Positions 10,991-19,647 of a stretch of 64,000 bases of DNA are shown piece after piece; the first letter of the stretch is position 1; each line of letters starts with the position of its first letter. The DNA is from Closterium sp. Naga37s-1 (taxonomy: Eukaryota > Streptophyta > Zygnematophyceae > Desmidiales > Closteriaceae), in NCBI GenBank assembly GCA_947471745.1, contig CANJKZ010000008.1:2954001-3018000 (forward strand). Direction: 5' to 3'. The notes beneath the pieces are model-generated. The model was not told the DNA's origin. It saw nothing but the letters and a program-made list of their open reading frames with translations, and did no database searches. The position numbers were made by a program, and so were the translations under genes.

Positions 10991-11943
10991 TGAGACACAC
11001 CTGAGGGAGCAGGACCCTATGGGGGGAGGGGGTCTACTTGGGGGGGGGACTGGTACTAGGAAGAGGGGTGCTAGGGGAACCGGGTGGGACGCGTGCGGGT
11101 GTAACTGGTAGTAACAGACAGACTCGTCAAAGGTGACGTCCTGAGAGGAGAAGACTCGACGCGAGCGCGAGTGGTAGAACTGCCACGGCGGGGCGTCAGA
11201 AGACGCAGCGGAGAGTGCGAGAGGAGAGCTTGCTCGCTTTGGCATCGCGAACAAGGGAGAGCGCGCCCTAGACCCGAAACACTGACGCATCACCAGCCTT
11301 CCGCGTCCACCTGAGGGTGGGCGAGGTCTCTGGCACAGAGACACGGGGCCAGAGGTTGAGCTGATGGCACAGCGTATCGGACCGCAAACAGTCACAGAAA
11401 ATGGGGAGCAGCCGCATGGATCATGGAGGTGCGAGCAAGCTCCATGATCAAGCCAATGCGACGCTCAGCAATCCCATTCTGCTGAGGAGAGGCCGGAAGC
11501 GTGAAAGTCTGGCGGATGCCCTCGTCTCGACAGAACCCCATAAGGAGGTCAGAGGAGAACTCACCGCCCCTGTGAGAGTGCAGACGCAGGACTGGGAAGT
11601 CCTGCTGAAACTGCTCGTGCAGCTGGAGACGAGTAGCACGGATCCAGGGGATCAGGACACTGCTGACATCCGCCTTGTGACGCAAGAGGAAGACAGTAGT
11701 GTAGCGTGTGTAGTCGTCAACAACCAGCACGAAGTAGTGCTCGCGGTCCGTTCCACCGATGGGGGCCGGGCCCCACACATCCATGTGGAGAGTCTGCAGA
11801 GGAGCAGTGGTCGGAGGAAACTCGGAGGAGTGAGGAGCGGCGCGCTGCCGCCCCTCGACGCAAGGAAGGCACGGTGGCGCAAGTGAGCGCGGGAGGGGGG
11901 GCAGGGTCCTGGGGAGGCCAGAGACAAGGAGACGGGAGTGCAT
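10967..11943 (-). pseudogene. Element C integrase, catalytic Asp replaced and frame broken
   Basis: Two adjoining frames (11943-11392 and 11395-10967) cover the integrase core and tail. The first catalytic Asp (HMDVWGP) and the Glu (NGIAERR) are present. At the second catalytic position the usual HSDRGGEF reads HSHRGGEF, an Asp-to-His change that should abolish strand transfer. The second frame carries the AISSTSGPVSL and QDVTFDESVCYYQLHPH blocks of the C-terminal tail. The frame break near 11392 lies after AAPHFL. Confidence 0.85.
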
Positions 11944-11955
11944 ACTACGTAGACG

Positions 11956-12783
11956 CTACAGGGAGGGGTGACCAAGACGGCGGTGCCAGCGCTGAGTCTC
12001 GTGCGTGAGTACTCTGCACGAGCAAGACGCAGCTAACTGCCTCGACGCAGACGCCCGACTCGACGCAACCACCTGACCTGACTCAGCCACCTGTGCAGAC
12101 GCAATGGTCAGTGTGTACAGACTAGACCCAGGCTGTCGAGTGAACGTAGCCAGGTGACGGCCAGTCCGGGAGCACGTATAGATCGCCACACGCTACCCTC
12201 CAGGAATAAATGTATCAACCCAGACATCCTGAATGGCAGCGTTGCTCACCAAGTTCGTCGAGAACGTGGGGAGGTGGAGACCTGACAGAGAGCCGGAGGG
12301 GACTGCTGGACAAGGGAGGACCGTGGAGGCTCTCGCAACTACTGGGCCCCCAGAGGGGTCAGCCAGTGAGACTGGGACAGGTGCTGTGAGTGGTGTGACT
12401 GTGGTGCAATCACGAAAGAAGCAACGTGACGCGCCTGAGTCAAGCGTGAAAGTGTGCAAGACCTCAGCTGAGGCAGGACCTGTGGCAGTAGACGCACTAG
12501 CACCTAGAGCGTCGGCAGACTCACGGGCACCTAGAGCTGCAGCAGACTCACTTGTACCTGGAGCGGCAGCAGACTCACTAGCACCTGGAGCGGCAGCAGA
12601 CTCACTAGAACCGAGAGCAGGAACCTCTATACAGCCAGGGACGCATCGCTGAGAAGCACAGTCGCGACGTCGCTTAGGCCACTTCAAATCAAAACCTCCA
12701 CCACCAGGCCTGCCTCGCTGAAAAACCCACTCACGAAGCTGCTGTCCACCCCTCGCCGCAGCAACTGCCGCGATAGTGGCCAT
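11956..12783 (-). pseudogene. Element C short gag remnant, protease and pre-integrase region
   Basis: The frame opens with MATIAAVAAARGGQQLREW and then goes through a short SESAAAPG-type repeat directly into the protease motif (LDSGASRCFF). No capsid domain and no zinc-knuckle block is present between start and protease. A stop occurs after VDTFIPGG (12193-12195), and a downstream frame (12189-11956) continues with the CTCSRTGRHLATFTRQPGS block found in E and G. The layout matches element E, so C and E represent the same capsid-less lineage. The stop makes the copy non-functional. Confidence 0.82.
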
Positions 12784-12799
12784 GACAAACAGCGACGGT

Positions 12800-13745
12800 C
12801 AGGAGTAGGTCCAGCACCTCCAGCTCCTCCAGCACCAGCAGCACCTCCACCAGCAGCAGCAGTAGTAGCAGCAGCAGGGCGGCTCGGTGGGGCTGGGCGG
12901 CCGCACCTCCTGCACTCCCAGCAGCACCTCCACCAGCAGCAGCAGTAGCAAGAGTAGCAGCAGCAGCAGCAGCAGTAGTAACAGCAGCAGGGCGGTTCGG
13001 TGGGGCTGGGCGGCCACACCTCCACCACTCCCAGCAGTACCTCCTCCAGCAGCAGCAGTAGAACGAGCAGCAGCAGTAGCAGTAGTTGTAGCAGGGCGGC
13101 TCGGGTTGAGTAGGGCGGCTCGGGTTTGGGCGGCGCGGCTCGGGCTGGGCGGCGCGACTCGACAGGGCGGCGCACGGGCTGCAGGGGCAGCACGCACGGG
13201 CTGCAGGGGCGGTGCGCGGGCTGCAGGGGCGACGCGCGGGCTGCAGGGGCAGCTCGTACGGGCTGCAGGGGCGACGCGCGGCTCGGCAGGGCGACGCGCG
13301 GCTCAGCAGGGCGGCGCACGAGCTGCATGAGCAGCGCGCGGGCTGCAAGGGCAGCACGAACTGGCTGCAGGGGCGGCGCGCGGGCTGCAGAGGCGACGCG
13401 CGGGCTGCAGGGGCGACGCGCGGGCTGTAGGGGCCGCGCGCACGGGCTGCAGAGGCGACGCGCGGCTCGGCAGGGCGACGCCCGGGCTGCAGGGGCGGTG
13501 CGTGGGCTGCAGGGGCAGCACGCACGGGCTGCAGGAGCGACGCACGGGCTGCAGGGGCAGGCACGGCTGCAGGGGCAGCACGGTCGCAGGGGCGAGTACG
13601 GCTGCAGGGGCAGCACGGTCGCAGGGGCGAGCACGGCTGCAGGGGCAGCACGGTCGCAGGGGCGAGCACGGCTGCAGGGGCAGCGCGGTCGCAGGGGCAG
13701 CGCGCGGGCTGCAAGGGCAGCGCGGCTGCAGGGGCAGCGTAGGAA
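12800..13745 (-). repeat. Minisatellite leader of element C
   Basis: The leader holds an imperfect tandem repeat based on GCGCGGGCTGCAGGGGCGAC (about 13130-13740) and then CTG/CAG-rich tracts (12840-13090). It is non-coding by content. The long ORFs in it on both strands are compositional. Confidence 0.75.
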
Positions 13746-13809
13746 GAAAAAAATTACGGTTAGGGCAGGGCGGAACGTTCGGTGGGCCCTAGGAACGATT
13801 CTGCTCTAA

Positions 13810-13938
13810 TGTTAGAATAAGCAGGCAGGAATGAATGAACTATGAATGAGTTGGGTACAAGTACTAACCCTAAAGTGTTGTACCCCTTGTAGGCTAACCC
13901 ACTATAGCCTAGAGAGAACACAAACATACAGTTTGACA
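13810..13938 (-). repeat. 5' LTR of element C (129 bp)
   Basis: On the minus strand it starts TGTCAAACTGTATG and ends TTATTCTAACA. It shares the GGCTATAGTGGGTTAGCC core with the other copia LTRs. The following primer site is damaged (TTAGAGCAG). Confidence 0.88.
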
Positions 13939-14280
13939 ATAACATTTGGGAGCAGTTCGGGACCAGGCTACAGTTCAGCTCGTCGTACCACCCCGAGACC
14001 GACGGTCAAATGGAGCGGACAAACCAAACCATGGAGCAGTTGATCCGTGCCACGTGCGACGGCCCGACAACTTCAGAGCAGCAGTTGCCGCTGATCGAGT
14101 TCGCATACAACAATGCCACGTCAGTGACGACTCAGCAGTCCCCGTTCTACCTGAACTACGGGCAAAACCCAACTGTGCCCATGACAACGAGTCCAGACAA
14201 CTCAACGCCACGTGCACAACAATTTGCCGAGATTCTGCAAGCTGTCCGCAGCAGAGCCGCATAAGCAATTAAAAAGGCCA
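13939..14280 (+). pseudogene. Ty3/gypsy integrase fragment
   Basis: The plus-strand frame reads as the end of a chromovirus-type integrase core: SSSYHPETDGQMERTNQTME contains the last catalytic Glu, and LPLIEFAYNNATSVTTQQSP and NYGQNPTVP follow. This is the best-conserved block of gypsy integrase. The frame stops after QAVRSRAA, and little recognisable sequence follows. Element C is inserted immediately upstream (the left flank lies outside the window), so this is a truncated relic and the oldest layer of the nest. Confidence 0.88.
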
Positions 14281-14529
14281 ACGTCATCGCCAAAAGAAAC
14301 GCTGTGAAATCAGGATTGGGTTAAAGATGTCAGCAACCCGCCGTGATTTGTGCCGGAGCTCGTCTTCTAGTCGCACGCACACAAACGCATGAATTCTCGT
14401 GTGGGTATCTCCGTTGGTAGCGGTGGTGACCCGGGCTCCTTTACTGTTCCCCACCATCCTACATACACAACAACCCGCAACCATAGCCCCGCTTGTTGAG
14501 TGTATGTAACTACAACGGTAGTGGTGCAG
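14281..14529. other. Decayed sequence between gypsy fragment and element F
   Basis: No gene is visible. The segment probably continues the gypsy relic, but I cannot identify a domain. Confidence 0.4.
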
Positions 14530-14651
14530 TCTCAGAATCTAAACACAACGGAATGTATGAACTAGCAAAGTGTTGGATACAAATAGGAAACCCTAGCATC
14601 TATACCCTCTAGAATGCAACTCACTACAGCCTATAACTATTATATTTGACA
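14530..14651 (-). repeat. 3' LTR of element F (122 bp)
   Basis: On the plus strand it runs from TCTCAGAATC to ATTTGACA. It has one mismatch to the other LTR. Confidence 0.92.
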
Positions 14652-14858
14652 CACCCCCATAGGCTAAGTGAGGGGCATCAAAACAAGCAAGGCAGACAAA
14701 CGGTCACAAGACCAGTCAAGACAAGAAGCAAGGCAAGCTCAGGGTGGATCTCAAGGACACCACACAAGTTCCGAGCACAATCAAGCGGCCACAAGGCCAG
14801 TTCAAGAGTTCATTATGACATATATAGGAAAACACAACAAGCAGAGCAAGTAACAAGT

Positions 14859-15728
14859 CTACAGCAACAGAGGGCCTACCTCAACAAGCCCCAACTGCAC
14901 ACAGAACCTGTGGTGGTCACCAAGCGCCAGGGCCTTGGTGAAGACGTCTGCAGTGTTGGCCTCTGAGGCCACAAAGTCCAGGCGTGCCTGGCCGCGTCGC
15001 TGCAGCTCTCGCAGGAGGAAGTACCTCACGTCAATATGCTTCACTCTGCTCTCCAGTCGAGGCTCTCGACAGAGGAGGATCATGGCCTTGTTGTCGGCGT
15101 ACAAGGTCGGTGCAGAGCGAGGCCGCTCACCAAGGTCGGCGAGCAAGAAGGTCAACCAGCGAAGCTCTTGTGCCGCCATGGCACTAGCGTAGATCTCTGC
15201 CTCTGCACTGGAAGTAGCCACAGACGACGACCGTGTAGACCTCCACGACACAGCACCAGCTCCCAGACTGAAGCAGTAACCCTGAGTCGAGCGCTGAGTC
15301 TCCACGTCGTCAGCGTAGGAAGAGTCGTAGTGACCATTCAACGCCACTGGCTGAGTCCCTCCAAGCACAAGCCCCATGCCTGATGTAGTCGCCAGGTACT
15401 TCGCCACCCTCACAGCAGCTGTCCAGTGGACAGGACGGTGTCTCCCAGTCGCAACAAAGCGAGAAAGTATGCTGTGGGGAAAGGCGAGGTCCGGCCGAGT
15501 ACAAGTCATCAGGTACATGAGGCAGCCCACCAGCTCTGCGTAGGGACCACTAGACTCAAAGGGCTCGTCGGGAAAGGGGCCAGTGAGTCTGTGGTCAACA
15601 GCAAGAGGTGTGGGCTGTGTGGTGGAGAACTGGAAGTCGAACCGCCGAAGGACCTGCTGCACCATGTGTGACTGAGTCAGTGTGATGGTGCGAGGGGCGG
15701 CACACCCCGCAAAGAGACGGGGGGGCAC
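14859..15728 (-). CDS. Element F C-terminal RT and RNase H, fused to gag
   Basis: The frame reads through PPRLFAGCAAP, which is the end of the gag segment, directly into [15 protein letters not shown] of RT. It continues through the RT thumb ([18 protein letters not shown]) and RNase H ([40 protein letters not shown]). The RT catalytic YVDD block is absent, so reverse transcription is impossible. RNase H residues appear intact. The fusion at about 15695 is in frame. The first M (GTG codon at 15728) is inside the gag frame and is not a real start. Confidence 0.8.
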   Translation of the reverse strand: MPPRLFAGCAAPRTITLTQSHMVQQVLRRFDFQFSTTQPTPLAVDHRLTGPFPDEPFESSGPYAELVGCLMYLMTCTRPDLAFPHSILSRFVATGRHRPVHWTAAVRVAKYLATTSGMGLVLGGTQPVALNGHYDSSYADDVETQRSTQGYCFSLGAGAVSWRSTRSSSVATSSAEAEIYASAMAAQELRWLTFLLADLGERPRSAPTLYADNKAMILLCREPRLESRVKHIDVRYFLLRELQRRGQARLDFVASEANTADVFTKALALGDHHRFCVQLGLVEVGPLLL

Positions 15729-16426
15729 CGCGTCAGTGGCGGAGGCAACGGTGAGGAGGCTACTCTCGATCGTCCCGAGAGCGGTCTCAAGGAGATCGAT
15801 AGTGAGCTCAGTGGGGTGCTTCTGGAGAAGCGCGTCGCGAGCAGTGGCAAGGCGGTCAGGGAGGCGGGTGACTAACTAGTGCCCAGTGAGCCACATGGGG
15901 GGGGGGGGGGGGCAGCAAGAAGCTGGGCGTCGGTACAGGCCGCTCGGAAACCGGCGTCAAGTGAGCGGAGGTGAGTCACTAGGTCGGACACAGTCGCAAA
16001 CGAGCCGAGGTCGGGAAACACGAACGGCATGAGGAGGCGACTGAGGGAGGCAGAGGAAGGGGTGGAATAGCGTGCAACAACAGCAGCCCAAACCCCCTGA
16101 GCTGTCTCCACCTGGTCAAAGTGGGCGGCCTCAGTCGGGGGGAGGAGCTACGTCAGCGCAAGAGCGGCGGCAGCGTCGCGAGAGTCCCACACGTCCCTCG
16201 CCAAGACACGACGGTCGTAGTCCGCCTGCGCCGCAGGAGTCGGCTCTGGGTCGGTCGGGAGGGGGTCGGGAGACAGGGGCGCCTTGAGGGCACCAGACGC
16301 GTGGGCCCACAGGGTGGCGCCGTCCTGACGCTGACTAGTGAGGTAGCGCGTGGCCTGGCGCTGCCAGGTACTGAACTCGATCGGTCGCCCCTCCGCATCG
16401 AAACGAAGGCGGCGGGAGGAGTCCAT
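15729..16426 (-). pseudogene. Element F gag capsid domain
   Basis: It starts MDSSRRLRFDAEGRPIEFST, the same capsid entry as element A (FDAEGRP). It continues with AAAALALT, then a TAG at 16148-16150, then ETAQGVWAAVVARYSTPSSA and FATVSDLVTHLRSLDAGF. A 16-base C run (plus-strand G run, 15897-15912) shifts the frame a second time. The capsid frame recovered after it leads into the RT fusion. Similarity to A's gag is clear over the whole length. The stop and the homopolymer indel make this copy non-coding as it stands. Confidence 0.82.
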
Positions 16427-16639
16427 ATTGGACGCTAGGCTAGGAACGGCGGAGGTGAACCTAGGAGTCGTAGGAGCGCCGGTGGAGGAGGAAATCGGGC
16501 TAGGGGCTAGAGGCTAGGAGCTAAGTGCGACCCGGTTCGAAATCTAGTGACCGGAGCGAGAAGCGGCTGCCAGTCGCGGAGTGAGAAGCCAGTAGCAGTA
16601 CGAACGGTTTTAGCCCGGGAGACAGGGCGGTGGCTAGGT

Positions 16640-17285
16640 GAGAAGGGGTGGTTGGGACGTTAGGAGGAGGTGGCGCGTGGGTTAGGGCGCGGCCGTTGGC
16701 GAGGGCGTTGGTAGGGCGCTGGCTAAGGTGGGGGCGAGGGCTAAGGCGAGGGCGCGGGCCTAGGCGAGGGCGCGAGCTAGGGCGACGGGCTAGGGCGCGG
16801 GCCTGGGCGACGGGAAAGGGCGCGGGCCTGGGCGACGGGCTAGGGCGCGGGCCTGGGCGACGGGCTAGGGCGCGGGCCGGGGCGACGGGCTAGGGCGCGG
16901 GCTGGGATGACGGGCTAGGGCGCGGGCCTGGGCGACGGGCTAGGGCGCGGGCCTGGGCGACGGGCTAGGGCGCGGGCCTGGGCGACGGGCGAGGGCGCGG
17001 GCCTGGGCGACGGGCTAGGGCGCGGGCCTGGGCGACGGGCTAGGGCGCGGAACGGTGAGGAGGGCGCGCACGACAGTGGGGAGGGGCGGTCGACCGTGGG
17101 GAGGGGCGCTAGGAGGGCGCGAAGGCGCGGAGGGCGCGGCCAGGCTAGGAGGGCGCTAAGGCGCGGAGGCGCGGAGGGCGCGGAGGGTGCTACGGCGCAA
17201 AGGGCGCGGAGGGCGCGGAGGGCGCGGAGGGCGCTAAGGCGCGAAGGCGCTAGGCTAGGCGAGGGTAGGGCGGGGAGCTAGGAAC
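16640..17285 (-). repeat. 26-bp minisatellite in the leader of element F
   Basis: From about 16780 to 17050 the unit CGACGGGCTAGGGCGCGGGC plus CTGGG(G) repeats in tandem about ten times. A second GGCGCGGAGGGCGC-rich block follows to 17260. The same 26-bp unit family occurs in the leader of element D (29700-30230). Confidence 0.85.
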
Positions 17286-17304
17286 GGAACCTACTCTGAT
17301 ACCA

Positions 17305-17426
17305 TCTCAGAATCTAAACACAACGGAATGTATGAACTAGCAAAGTGTTGGATACAAATAGGAAACCCTAGCATCTGTACCCTCTAGAATGCAACTCACT
17401 ACAGCCTATAACTATTATATTTGACA
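17305..17426 (-). repeat. 5' LTR of element F (122 bp)
   Basis: This is the partner LTR of 14530-14651. The adjacent ACCA (17301-17304) begins the complement of the primer binding site. Confidence 0.92.
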
Positions 17427-17431
17427 TGCAG

Positions 17432-17957
17432 GTCGTACACATCAGAATGCTCAAAATAACTACGTGTCGGCCTCGCCCTAAGCATTTCCAACCTTCAAAG
17501 CTACCTATAGTTGTAGCGAACAGTTTTATGGTGCGTTGACCATGGCTAGTCAAGCACATTTATGTTGTGACCTTGGGGTACATCCGGGACGTGACATGTC
17601 CCAAAAGTACGCGTCACAGTCGTTTGTGACGCGCAGATCCAGCAAATGCTGTCACGTCAGAATGCCAAACCACATGTCACATCCAGCCTAGGCTCACTCT
17701 GTATGTAGCTGATCCTATGCATAAATACACATTGAAGCACATCTGGATCACTAGTTTCAACTTCATGTTCTGAAGGTGCAGGTAAAATTGCAGAGGATCA
17801 GTGAATTCTGCGGATCAGCATTGTCTCAGGCTCCCAAAAAAGTGACTACAATATTGCAGATTCCACAACAAGCAGTGACAACATCAACACCATGTTTTTG
17901 TTATGATGAGGTGACCTCATACCAACGAACGCCAAGGCTCTCTAGAACACCGGTAAA
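17432..17957. other. Host intergenic sequence, no gene seen
   Basis: The segment is AT-richer than the element to its left. ORFs here are short and show no recognisable domain. It is the 3' flank of the minus-strand gene ending at 17958. Confidence 0.5.
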
Positions 17958-18506
17958 TCAGGAGAACACGACGACCTTCTCATCCGCGCCGTAGCGCACC
18001 CAGTTCCCTCCGAACGCCCAGTTCTCGTACCCGCCATTGCCAAGATTCTCCACAGAGAAGGGGCCCTGCTTGTAAAACACCTTGAACTCGGAGTTATCCC
18101 AGAAGTGCCACACCTCCACCTGCGCGGACGCCGGGTCGCCCTGCACGGAGTGGTCGCTCTGAATGACCATCACGTTGTACCCCGCGTTCATGAATATCTC
18201 CACGATCTTCGTCGTCACCTCGTCGTCCTCTGGACCGTCGATCGTGCCCAGGCTGCCAGCAATGATCTGATCGACGGTCACTCCGTCCCAGCTGAACAGC
18301 TTCCGCTCCACCCTGTGCGGGGATATGGCGGAATCCATGCCGGCGAGCGCACGGCGGGGGATGTTGCGTGGTGAGCCGGTGGCGGAGGGGGATGCGTGAA
18401 GGACGGACTGCGCGGCGCTGGCGGCGAGGAGCAGCAGGAAGGCGAGCGGAAGGAGAAGCAGATTGCGCGCTCCGCGGAGCCCCGCATTGGTACTAGTAGC
18501 AGCCAT
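17958..18506 (-). CDS. Secreted protein of unknown function (182 aa)
   Basis: A single exon starts at an ATG (18506) in good context. The product begins with a clear signal peptide: a basic n-region (residues 1-14) and the hydrophobic run NLLLLPLAFLLLLAASAAQS, with probable cleavage near residue 32. A low-complexity, Ser/Pro/Arg-containing spacer to about residue 70 precedes a compact domain to residue 182. That domain contains VDQIIAGSLGTIDGPEDDEV, then NAGYNVMVIQSDHSV, the aromatic VEVWHFWDNSEFKVFYKQGP, and a terminal GGYENWAFGGNW. I do not recognise the family. Composition, signal peptide, TATA box and lack of lesions support a real, expressed gene. The domain has only one or no cysteine after cleavage, which argues against a disulphide-rich defence peptide. 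Confidence 0.8.
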   Translation of the reverse strand: MAATSTNAGLRGARNLLLLPLAFLLLLAASAAQSVLHASPSATGSPRNIPRRALAGMDSAISPHRVERKLFSWDGVTVDQIIAGSLGTIDGPEDDEVTTKIVEIFMNAGYNVMVIQSDHSVQGDPASAQVEVWHFWDNSEFKVFYKQGPFSVENLGNGGYENWAFGGNWVRYGADEKVVVFS

Positions 18507-18732
18507 GGGGAACTGGTTGTTCTTTGATCTCCTTCAGATCTCAGTGAGAGCCTTGGAGGAAAAGTAGCAGCAATGAAAACCCGAGCTTGCACGCGGATGC
18601 GATGGTTTCAGAGCGAAGAAACAGTCGAGAATTGATGCAGCGAGCAGCGCCGCGGTCGGTATGCGCAATTAAAGGGAGAATGGGGAAGCAAATACGGAAG
18701 CTGTGATGATTGTGGAAAGGTTAAGCGCCTAC

Positions 18733-18738
18733 TTTATA
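18733..18738 (-). promoter_or_regulatory. Probable TATA box of the secreted-protein gene
   Basis: The minus strand reads GGCCTATAAAGTAGG, with TATAAA about 230 bases upstream of the ATG at 18506. Transcription would start near 18705 and leave a leader of about 200 bases. Confidence 0.55.
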
Positions 18739-18740
18739 GG

Positions 18741-18803
18741 CCTTGCACTCTCCGGGTCCGACTTTTGAGCGTCTCAAAAGAAGCCTTGCACTGTCCGGGT
18801 CGG
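18741..18803. repeat. Short direct repeat flanking a palindromic filler
   Basis: CCTTGCACTCTCCGGGTCCG (18741-18760) and CCTTGCACTGTCCGGGTCGG (18783-18802) flank CTTTTGAGCGTCTCAAAAG, a near-perfect palindrome. The same arrangement recurs in the VPS22 region. Confidence 0.75.
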
Positions 18804-18809
18804 AGACAT

Positions 18810-19647
18810 GGAAGGTCGGACTTCCAGTGGCACTCGGACACGAGTGCGGTTTGCGACTTGCTCGAGCCGCCATGGCCAATGACTGCGCGCAGACTCAGTC
18901 GGGAGGCACGCTTAGGGAATCTGACGTGTGGACTACGCTCCGACATGATAAAGACTTTGGTAGGGGGAATACGTGGTGGAGGTAGAAGCCTTGCAACGGC
19001 CTATCTGAGACGGGAAGCTAGCAAACGCGTTATGAAAACGGCACAACAGGCGTGGAAGCGTGTGGTGGGGTGGAAGCGAGGGAGTTGGTGCTGGTGGTGG
19101 GCGGATTGGTTTGTTGCTGTGGGTGTGGGCTGAGTTCAAACTGTTCCTCCGTTTCGTCGGTTGTCCGCCCGTACGTCGACGAAATCAACGAAGGTGCTCG
19201 AGAAACTCTCGCGTGACGCGACTAGGGTAACTTGTAAAACGAGGTTTCCAGTTAAACCGAGCACCTGCCTTTTTCATACTGAAACACTTACCTTGTTTAT
19301 CCACACAATCTAAAAATGAAAATTCACCTCGCCTGCATGCAATGAATTGAACTTGACTTCCACTATTGCACAACCAGGCCCGCCAGTTTTAGTTATTATC
19401 TTATATTTCACTGTGATAATCTTGTACCTCCACTACGAGCATGCAGAGTGCACGGATGTATACAGTGGTGTCACCACTTGCTATGACATCAAACCTATTT
19501 GGGATGTCTCCCGAGTGCAACATCTCCAAACTCCAACTGTAACGCTTCGAGGAGCGGTAACCCAAATATCGCGGGGAGGAAGAGGCTCTACATGGTTGGA
19601 GGAGCATATGAACGGGGGCTAGTGCCGCCCCCTCAAAGTCACGATCC
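18810..19647. other. Intergenic region between two minus-strand genes
   Basis: No convincing gene is seen. It contains the upstream region of the secreted-protein gene and the 3' flank of the FAX-like gene. ORFs here lack domains. Confidence 0.5.

Larger units (their letters stand above)
6406..13938 (-). mobile_element. Ty1/copia element C, interrupted by A and B
   Basis: C carries its 5' LTR at 13810-13938. Its body runs leftward through a repeat-rich leader, protease, integrase, linker and RT to 8653, where B is inserted. The 6406-6427 segment (CGAAGAGTGGTCATCTTCGG and two more bases) is the next piece of the same RT gene, and A is inserted after it. The remaining RT and the 3' LTR lie left of the window. 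C sits in a Ty3/gypsy relic, and its right flank starts ATAAC. It is the oldest element in the nest. It also has a stop at the protease-integrase boundary region and a mutated integrase Asp, so it is not functional. Confidence 0.9.
14530..17426 (-). mobile_element. Copia element F, internally deleted (2.9 kb)
   Basis: LTRs of 122 bp at 14530-14651 and 17305-17426 differ at one position. They are flanked by TGCAG (14525-14529 and 17427-17431), a perfect 5-bp target duplication. The element is on the minus strand with primer site TGGTATCAGAGTAGG (17290-17304) and polypurine tract next to the left LTR. Gag capsid is fused in frame to the last third of RT plus RNase H. Zinc knuckle, protease, integrase, linker and the YVDD part of RT are missing, so it is non-autonomous. 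Its RT/RNase H part is nearly identical to element D. Confidence 0.93.

Noticed and set aside
9655..10993. Long plus-strand ORFs with Ser/Thr (TSSTSS) or Pro/Ala (PAPPAP) repeats
   Set aside because: They are antisense shadows of the Gly/Ala linker repeat of element C, which is stop-free in most frames. No start context, domain or splice structure supports them.
16780..17050. CRISPR-like array
   Set aside because: The repeat units are adjacent without unique spacers and lie in a retrotransposon leader of a eukaryotic genome.
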